Source: Olivibacter oleidegradans (lineage in GTDB: Bacteria > Bacteroidota > Bacteroidia > Sphingobacteriales > Sphingobacteriaceae). Taken from it: a stretch of 64,000 bases of DNA. The stretch is taken from NCBI RefSeq assembly GCF_042432805.1, contig NZ_JBHLWO010000001.1, positions 992,001-1,056,000 of the forward strand. Direction: 5' to 3'. Numbering within the stretch: the first letter of the stretch is position 1; each line of letters begins with the position of its first letter. Of the stretch, positions 55,209 to 62,831 are shown one piece after another. Under the pieces are notes generated by a model that had not been told where the DNA came from, did not search any database, and worked only from the letters and a program-made list of their open reading frames with translations. A program made the translations under genes and the position numbers.

Positions 55209-55785
55209 AAGTTCGTTCCTCTACTAGATGCTTTAAATTGATGTAATTTGACAAGGGATTTGTTGTAAGCCATATATATCCTAATAACCCTGCGCCGTCG
55301 AAACCTTTTCTTTTTATTAGACCAATATTTCTATCCGAAATACCGCCAAGAGCAATAAGCTGCCCTTGCCTTGTTATGCTTCCCATTTCTAACAAATGCG
55401 GGGCCTTACGATATCCTGTTTTTGAAATACTATCAAAAACAGGACTGATAAAAATTTGTGTCCAAGGCCTGTCCATTGCTATAAATTCCGCTATTGAATG
55501 TGCCGAACTGGAAATAACCCCCCTCTGCTCCTTTAAAACCTCAAATTCACCTGCCTTCAAATGGATGCCTGCCAAATTAAATTCCTGAAGCAGATTACAG
55601 TCGCCATGAACAATTAACCTGTGATGAAAGAAAGGATCAATGGATTGGATAAATTTTCGAATAGATTTAATATCCGCATTTGGTTTCCTTACGTGGAAGA
55701 CTTCCAGCCCATGATCAAACAGTTGATTAACAGTTTTTGATTCGTTCCTAATGAATGTTTCGGGACTTATAATAACCAGCTTCAT
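55195..55785 (-). CDS. second ThiE-like protein, TenI/thiazole tautomerase candidate
   Basis: A 196-residue ThiE-family TIM barrel starting at the ATG at 55785 (MKLVIISPETFIRNES). It keeps EVFHVRKPNA, LIVHGDCNLLQEFNLAGIHLK, SSSAHSIAEF, FISPVFDSISKTGYRK and LIALGGISDRN, but the NDR and GxT segments needed for diphosphate binding in ThiE are changed. In Bacillus the paralogue TenI, with an active-site His, converts the ThiG product to its aromatic tautomer. The SAHS motif fits that role. A longer frame back to 55860 would overlap thiC and is not preferred. Confidence 0.85.
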   Translation of the reverse strand: MKLVIISPETFIRNESKTVNQLFDHGLEVFHVRKPNADIKSIRKFIQSIDPFFHHRLIVHGDCNLLQEFNLAGIHLKAGEFEVLKEQRGVISSSAHSIAEFIAMDRPWTQIFISPVFDSISKTGYRKAPHLLEMGSITRQGQLIALGGISDRNIGLIKRKGFDGAGLLGYIWLTTNPLSNYINLKHLVEERTYESN

Positions 55786-55795
55786 GTTGTAAGTG

Positions 55796-57664
55796 TCAAG
55801 AATAAAGTTCAAAGTTATTTTGGCGAAACTCCTTTGCTTTTTCATGGAGCCCTTTATCAAGCGCCTCTTCCGGGTTTATTCCCTGTTCTGCAGCAAATTG
55901 CCTAACATCTTGTGTGATTTTCATGCTGCAAAAATTTGGGCCGCACATACTGCAAAAATGTGCTGTTTTAGCACCTTCCGCCGGCAAGGTTTCATCATGA
56001 TATTCCCTTGCAGTATCCGGGTCAAGCGCAAGATTGAACTGGTCTTCCCACCTAAATTCGAAACGGGCCTTGCTCATGGCATTGTCGCGATACTGTGCTC
56101 CGGGATGACCTTTTGCAAGATCTGCGGCATGAGCAGCAATTTTGTAGGTGATAACACCGTCTTTTACGTCCTTTTTATTAGGCAGTCCTAAGTGCTCTTT
56201 CGGGGTTACATAACAGAGCATCGAAGTGCCAAACCAGCCGATCATAGCTGCTCCAATACCCGATGTAATATGGTCGTATCCGGGTGCTATATCTGTTGTA
56301 AGCGGGCCAAGGGTATAAAAAGGGGCCTCGCCGCATTCCCTTAACTGTTTATCCATATTTTCTTTAATCATGTGCATGGGCACATGGCCCGGGCCTTCGA
56401 TCATGGTTTGAACGTCATGTTTCCATGCGATTTGTGTTAATTCTCCTAATGTTTCCAATTCGGCAAATTGTGCCGCATCATTGGCATCTGCTATAGACCC
56501 GGGACGTAAACCGTCGCCCAGCGAGAAGCAAACATCGTAGGCTTTCATGATTTCGCAGATCTCTTCAAAATGCGTGTAAAGGAAATTTTCCTGATGGTGG
56601 GCTAAACACCATTTAGCCATAATGGATCCTCCACGTGAAACAATGCCTGTTGTCCGCTTGGCCGTTAAAGGTACATAGGGAAGACGCACACCCGCATGAA
56701 TGGTAAAGTAGTCAACACCTTGTTCCGCCTGTTCAATTAAAGTGTCTTTAAAAAGCTCCCAAGTTAATTCCTCCGCCTTGCCATTTACTTTTTCAAGCGC
56801 TTGGTAAATAGGCACCGTTCCAATAGGCACAGGCGAATTTCGAATAATCCATTCACGGGTCTCGTGTATATTCTTACCGGTTGATAAATCCATTACCGTA
56901 TCAGCGCCCCATCGAATAGCCCAAACCATTTTTTCTACTTCTTCTTCGATGCTGGATGTTACGGCTGAGTTGCCTATATTCGCATTGATCTTAACCAAAA
57001 AATTCCGACCGATAATCATGGGCTCGGTTTCAGGATGATTAATATTATTTGGTAAGACCGCCCGTCCGCGCGCGATCTCCGACCGAACAAACTCCGGTGT
57101 TATAAATCCCTGGTATATATGTGCGCCAAAATTCTGCCCTTTGTGCTGTTGCCATAAACTATTGTCCTTCTCATAAAGTTCTTCCAGGCGCATGTTTTCA
57201 CGTACGGCTATAAATTCCATTTCAGGGGTTATCATACCTTTTTTGGCATAATGCATTTGAGAGACATTCGCTCCATCCTTAGCCCTTCTGGGGGATGTCG
57301 AATGCTCAAAACGTAAATAATCAAGCGCTGGGTTACTCAGTCGGGATTTGCCATATGCCGAGCTAATGTCGTTCAGTCGAACGGTGTCACCTCGCTCTTC
57401 AATCCAGGGATTCCTTAATTTCGGTAAACCTTGTCGCACATTAATAGCTACATTCGGATCGGTATAAGGCCCGCTTGTATCGTAAACGGTGACAGGGCGG
57501 TTTTCTTCTGTTATATTCCGAAAGCGATCGGTCGTTACGCTCAATGATATTTCGCGCATTGGCACCTGAACATTATGCAAAGCGCCTTGCACATAGATTT
57601 TTCTGGAACCTGGAAAAGGAGTTCTGCTGATAGTTTGCGCCGAAGGCAGTTTTTCTGTTTTCAT
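55796..57664 (-). CDS. thiC: phosphomethylpyrimidine synthase ThiC
   Basis: Radical SAM enzyme converting aminoimidazole ribotide to HMP phosphate, the pyrimidine half of thiamine. 622 residues from the ATG at 57664 (MKTEKLPSAQ). The long N-terminal ThiC-associated domain contains VRQGLPKLRNPWIEERGD. The barrel shows GADTVMDLSTGKNIHETREW, EGPGHVPMH, and the C-terminal cluster motif HFCSMCGPNFCSMKI (CxxCxxxxC). A longer frame to 57769 would overlap thiS in another frame and is rejected. Confidence 0.97.
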   Translation of the reverse strand: MKTEKLPSAQTISRTPFPGSRKIYVQGALHNVQVPMREISLSVTTDRFRNITEENRPVTVYDTSGPYTDPNVAINVRQGLPKLRNPWIEERGDTVRLNDISSAYGKSRLSNPALDYLRFEHSTSPRRAKDGANVSQMHYAKKGMITPEMEFIAVRENMRLEELYEKDNSLWQQHKGQNFGAHIYQGFITPEFVRSEIARGRAVLPNNINHPETEPMIIGRNFLVKINANIGNSAVTSSIEEEVEKMVWAIRWGADTVMDLSTGKNIHETREWIIRNSPVPIGTVPIYQALEKVNGKAEELTWELFKDTLIEQAEQGVDYFTIHAGVRLPYVPLTAKRTTGIVSRGGSIMAKWCLAHHQENFLYTHFEEICEIMKAYDVCFSLGDGLRPGSIADANDAAQFAELETLGELTQIAWKHDVQTMIEGPGHVPMHMIKENMDKQLRECGEAPFYTLGPLTTDIAPGYDHITSGIGAAMIGWFGTSMLCYVTPKEHLGLPNKKDVKDGVITYKIAAHAADLAKGHPGAQYRDNAMSKARFEFRWEDQFNLALDPDTAREYHDETLPAEGAKTAHFCSMCGPNFCSMKITQDVRQFAAEQGINPEEALDKGLHEKAKEFRQNNFELYS

Positions 57665-57702
57665 TTGAAAAGATTTTATGGGTAATTTTTCTTGTAAACG
57701 CG

Positions 57703-57903
57703 TTATCCGCCTTGTGCTGCGGTAATGATCGTTATATGATCTCCCGGATGGATCTGAAAGCTTTCCCAACTAGACTTGGGAACAACGTGCTCATTTACGG
57801 CAATGGCAACACCTTTTGTTTGCGTTAGTCCATAACTCTCCAAGGCAGCGATAAGATGCTGGCCATTTACAAAAAATGTCTGATGATTAATGTTGACTTC
57901 CAT
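57703..57903 (-). CDS. thiS: sulfur carrier protein ThiS
   Basis: A 66-residue ubiquitin-like protein that carries thiocarboxylate sulfur for thiazole synthesis. It ends in the required Gly-Gly (ITIITAAQGG) and contains VAIAVNEHVVPKSSWESF. First gene of the operon thiS-thiC-thiE2-thiE-thiG-thiH-thiF. The TPP riboswitch lies about 60 bp upstream, and codons 2-4 pair with leader sequence to make a hairpin around the start codon. Confidence 0.94.
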   Translation of the reverse strand: MEVNINHQTFFVNGQHLIAALESYGLTQTKGVAIAVNEHVVPKSSWESFQIHPGDHITIITAAQGG

Positions 57904-57935
57904 ATTGCAAAAAATTTGATGCTTTAGAAGTCAAC
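57892..57935 (-). promoter_or_regulatory. candidate start-codon-sequestering hairpin of the TPP riboswitch
   Basis: On the minus strand GTTGACTTC (57935-57927) is perfectly complementary to GAAGTCAAC (57900-57892), which encodes thiS codons 2-4. The 26-nt loop between them holds the ribosome-binding region and the start codon. No terminator hairpin with T-run is seen after the aptamer, so this is the likely expression platform. Confidence 0.5.
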
Positions 57936-57959
57936 CGGAACGGTATGAGAAGACTTGTC

Positions 57960-58040
57960 TACTTTTCCCTTCGCAGGCATTATCCTGAGCAGGTTGTGAG
58001 GGTAACTCTCAGCCCCAATAATGGGACACCCCTAAAGCTT
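57960..58040 (-). ncRNA. TPP riboswitch (THI element)
   Basis: Reading on the minus strand, the conserved THI-box elements occur in order: GGGGTG (58033-58028), GGCTGAGA, ACCC, ACCTGCTCAGGATAATGCC and GCGAAGGGA (about 57974-57966). It precedes thiS and matches the family closely, so thiamine pyrophosphate should repress the operon. Exact ends are approximate. Confidence 0.95.
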
Positions 58041-58162
58041 TTGTTTCAAAAGTATAAAATATTTTTTAAAGAATAGAAATCCCTTTGGTTTATTTGTTGG
58101 AAAATTCTTCTTAAGGCGTTATTATAAACATTCAGCAGTAATATCTATATTGAGCACCGGAA

Positions 58163-58182
58163 AACGCTTGATATGAAGCGTT
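58163..58182. repeat. short perfect inverted repeat
   Basis: AACGCTT (58163-58169) and AAGCGTT (58176-58182) flank a 6-nt centre. It lies between the riboswitch and the DUF4440 gene, about 100 bp before the latter. Could be an operator; no regulator can be named. The rest of the gap 58041-58280 shows no gene. Confidence 0.35.
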
Positions 58183-58280
58183 CCCGTTTAAAAAAAATTA
58201 TTTACATCCCGGTTTATTAGCCATTAACCGCCGAATGCAGCATAAAAACAAGCAAAAAATGAATAAAAGACAATAATAGG

Positions 58281-58706
58281 ATGAAAAAAAGTTTATTTTT
58301 TCTAGTACTGATCTCCCTATCAGCAGGCCTGTTCGCACAAGAAAAGGAGGTATCGGCCATTAAAAACGTATTGCAGAGGCAAGAACAGGCGTGGAATGTT
58401 GGAGATATCCCACGGTTTATGGAGGGCTATTGGAAAAGCGATAGCTTGCTTTTTGTTAGCAAGGCGGGACCTATTTATGGCTGGCAAGGAGCCTTTGACA
58501 GATATAAGAAAACTTATCCGGACCGGAACGCCATGGGAACATTAGCTTTTAATCTTTTGCGGTTTGACCGCTTATCTCCAACGAGCTATTTCGTATTGGG
58601 TAAATGGCATTTAAAACGGCTGAACGATGATCTTGGAGGTACCTTTACGCTCCTATTTAAAAAAATAGGAGGTAAATGGTTAATCGTTGCTGATCATACC
58701 AGTTAA
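58281..58706 (+). CDS. exported DUF4440/SnoaL-like protein
   Basis: A 141-residue protein with a signal peptide (MKKSLFFLVLISLSAGLFA, cut before QEKE). The rest is an NTF2-like fold of the DUF4440 type: AIKNVLQRQEQAWNVGDIPRFMEGYW, YGWQGAFDRYKKTYP, and the C-terminal GGTFTLLFKKIGGKWLIVADHTS. Members serve as small-molecule binding or isomerase-like domains; no function can be assigned. Monocistronic. Confidence 0.85.
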   Translation: MKKSLFFLVLISLSAGLFAQEKEVSAIKNVLQRQEQAWNVGDIPRFMEGYWKSDSLLFVSKAGPIYGWQGAFDRYKKTYPDRNAMGTLAFNLLRFDRLSPTSYFVLGKWHLKRLNDDLGGTFTLLFKKIGGKWLIVADHTS

Positions 58707-58709
58707 AGG

Positions 58710-58740
58710 CTGTCATTAATGAACGACAGAACGATTTTTT
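58710..58740 (+). terminator. weak terminator after the DUF4440 gene
   Basis: A 5-bp stem extended over one mismatch (CTGTC at 58710-58714 with GACAG at 58725-58729), then T6 at 58735-58740. Its end touches the convergent xth stop codon. Confidence 0.4.
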
Positions 58741-59506
58741 AGCAATCTAATTCCAAAAATACGGGGCAGTGATCGGAATGTAGCGCATCTGTTAAAATAG
58801 CAGCCTGTTTGATACGGCCTTCTAAAGCGCGGCTGGCCATGTTGTAATCAATTCGCCAACCGAGATTTTTAGCCCGTGCATTTGCACGATAGCTCCACCA
58901 GGTGTATTGATGAGGCTCCGGATGGAGGTGTCTAAAGGTGTCTATATACCCGCTATTAATGAAGCTTTCCATCCAAGCCCGTTCTTCGGGTAAGAAGCCG
59001 GAACTATTGGCATTTGATTTGGGATTGTGGATGTCTATTGCGCGATGACAAATATTATAGTCGCCGGAAATGACAAGGCTGGGGAACTCTGTTAACAATT
59101 TATCGCTATAACGGCGAAAATCGTCCAGAAATTGATACTTAAAATCTTGTCGGGCATCGCCGCTAGAGCCGGATGGAAAATAAGCACTTATTATGGACAA
59201 TTCTTCAAAATCTGCACGGATGATCCTTCCTTCCTTGTCATAGGCCTCAATGCCACAACCATATTCAACATGTTTCGGACTACGTTTTGTTAAAATGGCT
59301 GTTCCACTATAACCCTTTTTCTCTGCAGGGAACCAGTAATGTTCATAACCAAGTCCTTCGATCAATAATAAATCAATAAGCTGATCGGGTGAAGCTTTAA
59401 TCTCTTGCAGACAAACGATATCCGCGTCCGATTCTTTTAACCAATTTATCCAATCCTTACGCATGGCGGCACGAATACCGTTGACGTTATACGTTATTAT
59501 TTTCAT
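58739..59506 (-). CDS. xth: exodeoxyribonuclease III
   Basis: Abasic-site endonuclease and 3'-5' exonuclease in base-excision repair. A 255-residue EEP-fold enzyme. Motifs: ITYNVNGIRAAMRK, the metal-binding Glu in VCLQEIKA, GYSGTAILTK, YFPSGSSGDAR, the catalytic Asp/Asn in VISGDYNICHR, WTWWSYRANARAKNLGWRIDY-type segment and DHCPVFLEL at the C-terminus. I start at the ATG at 59506, not the TTG one codon upstream. Confidence 0.96.
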   Translation of the reverse strand: MKIITYNVNGIRAAMRKDWINWLKESDADIVCLQEIKASPDQLIDLLLIEGLGYEHYWFPAEKKGYSGTAILTKRSPKHVEYGCGIEAYDKEGRIIRADFEELSIISAYFPSGSSGDARQDFKYQFLDDFRRYSDKLLTEFPSLVISGDYNICHRAIDIHNPKSNANSSGFLPEERAWMESFINSGYIDTFRHLHPEPHQYTWWSYRANARAKNLGWRIDYNMASRALEGRIKQAAILTDALHSDHCPVFLELDC

Positions 59507-59581
59507 CAATCTAGAGTAGTTCTTTTGTTCTGTCTTGTAATGTACCGGAAATTAGGCGATCTTATTCGATAAGAATCGCTG

Positions 59582-60325
59582 TTATTTTGCGAACAAATCT
59601 AAAAATCGTCTGAAAATGTTTGGCTTATACGGCACTCCCTTCAGCTCTGCTTCCAATTTTCTGGTTGCCAAAGGGGTAAGAATGCTCACCTCCATCGTAA
59701 CGTTTTGGAGTGGTCGGTCATTGCTGTCTGTGGGCAATGCAGCTATGCTATCAATTAAAGACAAGCCCTTTACGGTTTCGCCAAAAACGGTATAGTTATG
59801 ATCAAGAAAGGGAGTCCCTCCTATTGTCTCATAAACATTACGTTGGTAGGGTGGGATTTTCCGACCTTCCAGTTTCAACTGCTCTAAACGGTCCAGTTCT
59901 TTAGGACTGTACTTTTTACCTTGGACGAGGTAAAATTGTGCTGCACTGGATGATTTGTCGGGGTTATTATCTCGAGCGGCGGCAAGAGCCCCTTTCTTAT
60001 GAAAGAGACTATCATTGAACTCTGCCGGAATTTTATAATCCAGGTCTCCTTCTCCCAAAAGCGTCCCTTGTGGTGCATTTTTAGAATCGGGATCACCTCC
60101 TTGAATCATGAAGTCTTTTATTACCCGATGGAAAAGAGTACCATTATAGAAGCCTTCTTTTACAAGCTTAATGAAGTTATCGCGGTGCTTAGGGGTTTCA
60201 TTATAGAGCCTTACAATGCATGCTGTGCCATTTACTGAAATACGCGCATAGGTATATTCAGGTTTTGCAGCGAATGTAAATAAGCTAAGAAGTGATAAAG
60301 ACAAGAAGAGAACTGTTTTCTTCAT
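59582..60325 (-). CDS. exported peptidylprolyl isomerase (cyclophilin type)
   Basis: A periplasmic folding catalyst of 247 residues with a signal peptide (MKKTVLFLSLSLLSLFTFA). The cyclophilin core shows FIKLVKEGFYNGTLFHRVI with the catalytic Arg, FMIQGGDPDSKN, AARDNNPDKSSSAAQFYLV and YTVFGETVKGLSLIDSIA. An insert of about 40 residues after QFYLV, rich in Lys and Glu, is common in Bacteroidota cyclophilins. The upstream gene on the same strand is 17 bp away. Confidence 0.94.
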   Translation of the reverse strand: MKKTVLFLSLSLLSLFTFAAKPEYTYARISVNGTACIVRLYNETPKHRDNFIKLVKEGFYNGTLFHRVIKDFMIQGGDPDSKNAPQGTLLGEGDLDYKIPAEFNDSLFHKKGALAAARDNNPDKSSSAAQFYLVQGKKYSPKELDRLEQLKLEGRKIPPYQRNVYETIGGTPFLDHNYTVFGETVKGLSLIDSIAALPTDSNDRPLQNVTMEVSILTPLATRKLEAELKGVPYKPNIFRRFLDLFAK

Positions 60326-60342
60326 ATAGAATAGCGGATAGA

Positions 60343-60711
60343 TTATAGCGTTTTAGTATTTGTAGAGTTTGGGATATGTTCTTCAAAATAATCAATAATG
60401 AGCGACTTTAGAATGAGTTCCTGTTCTAAAAGGGTGTAATTGGGAATTGACTTAATCAATTTCCAATGTGGCCACCCATCTTGGTCGACGCCTTCCAGTT
60501 CATAGAAACCCATTTCGCTAAATAATCGGCAGGTTGCAATATGCATTAATTCTTCCTTCTGCCTTTTGGAGAATTTTTGTGGTCCCTTACCCAGCTCCTG
60601 TACGCCTATTAGAAACAAAAAAACTTTTATATCGGGAACCTCTGTATCAAAATGATCGGCCGTATATTTTTGCAATACACGCCAGCGATTGTTTATTTCT
60701 GATGCATTCAT
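60343..60711 (-). CDS. conserved hypothetical protein
   Basis: A 122-residue soluble protein, not recognised by domain. From the ATG at 60711 it begins MNASEINNRWRVLQKYTADHF, then VFLFLIGVQELGKGPQKFSK and YELEGVDQDGWPHWKL. The GVDQDGWPHW segment is distinctive. It looks like a genuine gene from its codon use and its tight spacing (17 bp) before the cyclophilin gene. Function unknown. Confidence 0.75.
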   Translation of the reverse strand: MNASEINNRWRVLQKYTADHFDTEVPDIKVFLFLIGVQELGKGPQKFSKRQKEELMHIATCRLFSEMGFYELEGVDQDGWPHWKLIKSIPNYTLLEQELILKSLIIDYFEEHIPNSTNTKTL

Positions 60712-61198
60712 ATATTGCAAAGATAACATATACGACGGTATGAATGCAGGAATGGTTCCGTATTAATGCTAAATAATACGGGCCTTAAGAAGCGACTTTA
60801 AATCATCGCAGGATTTTTCGATAACCGATGTTACGCGTCACCCGAAATTCAATTACCAAAATGTGGATTTTTTTCCACACTTTGTGTGCCTATGGCGAAG
60901 ATGAGCGATAGAAAAATGAACTCTTAGGTGCATTGCGGCCCCTTTCTTTTTTTGGCACGCTATTTCTATACAGAATAGTGAAACAATGGCACAGCAAGAT
61001 AAGAGAGCGTATGAAAGTCATTGTTAATGTCCATCGGGGGAGGCCTCAATAGACAATTAAATTGACAATTTGTGAAACCTATCAAAGGTTTAAATATACA
61101 AATGACTTTGCTTTTGAGATACCAAATCAAAATAGTAAAGTTAAGATAACGGTAAAGTACTTTAGAAGTATGTACTGTTTGTTTTAGTATCTGACGGA
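60712..61198. other. gene-free region with several inverted repeats
   Basis: No convincing ORF. Inverted repeats: CCGTATTA (60758-60765) with TAATACGG (60774-60781); TGTGGA (60862-60867) with TCCACA (60874-60879), overlapping CACAC-TTT-GTGTG (60876-60888); and AAACCT (61075-61080) with AGGTTT (61086-61091). A longer interrupted stem pairs 61105-61117 with 61127-61141. The region runs into a strong plus-strand terminator although no plus-strand gene precedes it. Confidence 0.5.
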
Positions 61199-61228
61199 AG
61201 GCTACCATATTCTTGGTGGCCTTTTTTT
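61040..61228 (+). ncRNA. candidate small RNA ending at an intrinsic terminator
   Basis: The plus strand shows consecutive hairpins: AAACCT/AGGTTT at 61075-61091, and a two-part stem ACTTT..TTTTGA / TCAAAA..AAAGT at 61105-61141. They are followed by the terminator at 61199-61228. The 5' end is a guess, since no good promoter was found. It does not fit a known family that I recognise. Confidence 0.3.
61199..61228 (+). terminator. strong rho-independent terminator
   Basis: A 9-bp stem with one T-G pair (AGGCTACCA at 61199-61207 with TGGTGGCCT at 61214-61222), a 6-nt loop and six or more T. It precedes the hemoglobin gene and has no plus-strand gene in front of it. Confidence 0.85.
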
Positions 61229-61244
61229 ATTATGCGTATCTTTG
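61213..61244 (+). promoter_or_regulatory. predicted promoter of the truncated hemoglobin gene
   Basis: TTG (61213-61215), a 21-bp spacer and TATCTTTG (61237-61244), an excellent Bacteroidota match. The -33 element lies inside the 3' arm of the preceding terminator hairpin. The leader would be about 30 nt. Confidence 0.65.
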
Positions 61245-61280
61245 TCTAGCTAGTTTAACCAGCGCTTATGAGATAGAGAA

Positions 61281-61670
61281 ATGAATGATATACAGGATAG
61301 ACGGGATATTGAACACTTAGTTCGCTTATTTTATGAGCGAGCTACAAAAGATACGCTAATAGGGCATTATTTTACTTCGGTAGTTCCGATAAATTGGGAT
61401 GAACATATTCCCACGATTGTATCTTTCTGGGAAAATATTTTATTTCAAACAGGAGCCTATAAAGGGGGGATGCTTTTTAAGCATATGAACTTAAATTATC
61501 TTTCCGCGTTTAAACCAGCCCATTTTGATAGATGGCTTGATATATGGGAAAATACCGTAAACGAGTTGTTTAGTGGCGAACGTGCAGAAGAAGCGAAATT
61601 CAGAGCGAACAGTATTGCTATTATTATGCAAACCAAACTAGGTGTATACCCTCCTGAAAATAAGAAGTAA
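61281..61670 (+). CDS. group III truncated hemoglobin
   Basis: A 129-residue 2-over-2 globin. The pattern IEHLVRLFYERATKDTLIGHYF with Tyr in the B helix, a WENILFQTGAYKGGMLFKHMNL segment, and the proximal His in FKPAHFDRWLDIWENTV place it in the group III class found in Bacteroidota and Campylobacter (Ctb). It probably binds O2 or NO; physiological role unknown. A good promoter precedes and a strong terminator follows, so it is monocistronic. Confidence 0.92.
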   Translation: MNDIQDRRDIEHLVRLFYERATKDTLIGHYFTSVVPINWDEHIPTIVSFWENILFQTGAYKGGMLFKHMNLNYLSAFKPAHFDRWLDIWENTVNELFSGERAEEAKFRANSIAIIMQTKLGVYPPENKK

Positions 61671-61701
61671 AGAGCAGTGCGGAGAGACACTGCTCTTTTT
61701 T
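61671..61701. terminator. bidirectional terminator between hemoglobin and outer-membrane protein genes
   Basis: A perfect 9-bp stem (AGAGCAGTG at 61671-61679 with CACTGCTCT at 61688-61696), an 8-nt loop and a T run on the plus strand. It starts directly after the hemoglobin stop codon; the convergent barrel gene ends 8 bp away. Confidence 0.88.
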
Positions 61702-61708
61702 GCTAAAA

Positions 61709-62308
61709 TTAAAATAACCTATAGCCAATACCGATAGTCCATACGTTTATTTTTTGCGATTCTGCACCATCTTTAGTTAAGTTACTTAAGCCATGTTCGT
61801 AGCGCAAATCAGCTCTAAGCCGCATGATGTCTACACCTACACCACCGGTTAGAGCAATCGCTTGGTTTTTATAAGATCCGGTTTTACCAACCTCGCCTAA
61901 TCTGTCAAAAACCGAATTGTCTTTATCAATTATAAAGGAGACTACCGGACCTACTTGTACACGGGCAGCGATGGGGCCTAGTCCGATTCGAGTACCTAGT
62001 AATAGGGGTAAATCTAAGCTTGTAAAATCCATTTTTACTTCAGCGTCCCCTTCATTTACCTTTGCCTCCGCATTTTTTCCTGTTACGTAAAGCTCCGGTT
62101 GAAAATGAAAGCCTGCGCCGCCAATACGCGCCCAAAGGCCCGCTTGATAACCGGTGCGGCTGCTTTTGTCAAACCAGTTCCCGTCTGTTCTTAAGGAAGA
62201 AAAATTTAACCCTCCTTTAATACCAAGCTGAAAAGTAGGAAGTAATTGAGCCGAAGCAATTGTCACTGTACTAATCAGTATACAAATAGATAAAAGTGTT
62301 TTTTTCAT
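61709..62308 (-). CDS. outer-membrane beta-barrel (porin-like) protein
   Basis: A protein of about 199 residues with a signal peptide (MKKTLLSICILISTVTIASA) and an eight-stranded barrel pattern: FQLGIKGGLNFSSLRTDGNW, YQAGLWARIGGAGFHFQPELY, MDFTSLDLPLLLGTRI, ARVQVGPVVSF and the terminal VWTIGIGYRLF, with a C-terminal aromatic residue. This is the common Bacteroidota outer_membrane_beta-barrel family. Its role (structural or small pore) is unknown. An ATG two codons upstream (62314) is an alternative start. Confidence 0.9.
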   Translation of the reverse strand: MKKTLLSICILISTVTIASAQLLPTFQLGIKGGLNFSSLRTDGNWFDKSSRTGYQAGLWARIGGAGFHFQPELYVTGKNAEAKVNEGDAEVKMDFTSLDLPLLLGTRIGLGPIAARVQVGPVVSFIIDKDNSVFDRLGEVGKTGSYKNQAIALTGGVGVDIMRLRADLRYEHGLSNLTKDGAESQKINVWTIGIGYRLF

Positions 62309-62447
62309 GTTCATACTCGTTTTTAATTGTTAATAGCATGTATGGTAAAGTTTTAGCATCTGTTAACTATACCGATACCTGATTCCACAAATTTCGAGCC
62401 TAAAATCGTTTTTTGAGGGTTACAGGCCCGGATATATGTGTTACCTG

Positions 62448-62478
62448 TTTGATTTAGTGAAATTTTGTTTTAAGTTTG
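62448..62478 (+). promoter_or_regulatory. predicted promoter of the CsbD-like gene
   Basis: TTTG (62448-62451), a 19-bp spacer and TAAGTTTG (62471-62478). Both boxes and the spacing fit the consensus. The ATG lies 17 bp downstream, so the leader is very short. Confidence 0.65.
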
Positions 62479-62494
62479 TTTAAAACCAGAATAT

Positions 62495-62710
62495 ATGATG
62501 TCTTTTACGTTAAATGAAGCTGATTGGAAGGTTCTCCGGGAAAAGATTAAGCGAAAATATAATCACCTGACTGACGAGGACCTTGACTATCGGGCGGGGC
62601 AAGAAGAAGATCTCGTCAATAGGTTGTCAACACGGGTGAAAAGAAAACCGGAATATATCTTGTTTACATTAAAGAAGGGGCTAGCGGATTTATCGAGCAA
62701 TAGGCTTTAG
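62495..62710 (+). CDS. CsbD-like small stress protein
   Basis: A 71-residue hydrophilic protein with the CsbD-like pattern: ADWKVLREKIKRKYNHLTDEDL followed by GQEEDLVNRLSTRV, similar to E. coli YjbJ. Family members are induced by general stress and have no known mechanism. An internal ATG at 62498 is an equally possible start. Monocistronic with its own promoter. Confidence 0.82.
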   Translation: MMSFTLNEADWKVLREKIKRKYNHLTDEDLDYRAGQEEDLVNRLSTRVKRKPEYILFTLKKGLADLSSNRL

Positions 62711-62831
62711 TATAGTTCGTGAGTTATTACCCGCCAATCTACGTCAGATTCTTTGTACAGATTATGCTTATAGTAATGCCTCAAGAGCTTGATTTTTGGG
62801 CATTGATCCTCTATCAATAAAATGCAAGCTG

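Noticed and set aside
55786..55860. Longer start for the ThiE-like gene at 55860
   Set aside because: It would overlap the thiC 3' end by 65 bp, and the TIM-barrel first strand begins at 55785.
57665..57769. Longer thiC start at 57769
   Set aside because: It overlaps thiS in a different frame and the added residues do not look like ThiC; the ATG at 57664 fits.
60966..61208. Minus-strand open frame of 80 codons upstream of the hemoglobin gene
   Set aside because: It runs through the terminator hairpin, has no family resemblance and an unbalanced composition; the region looks non-coding.
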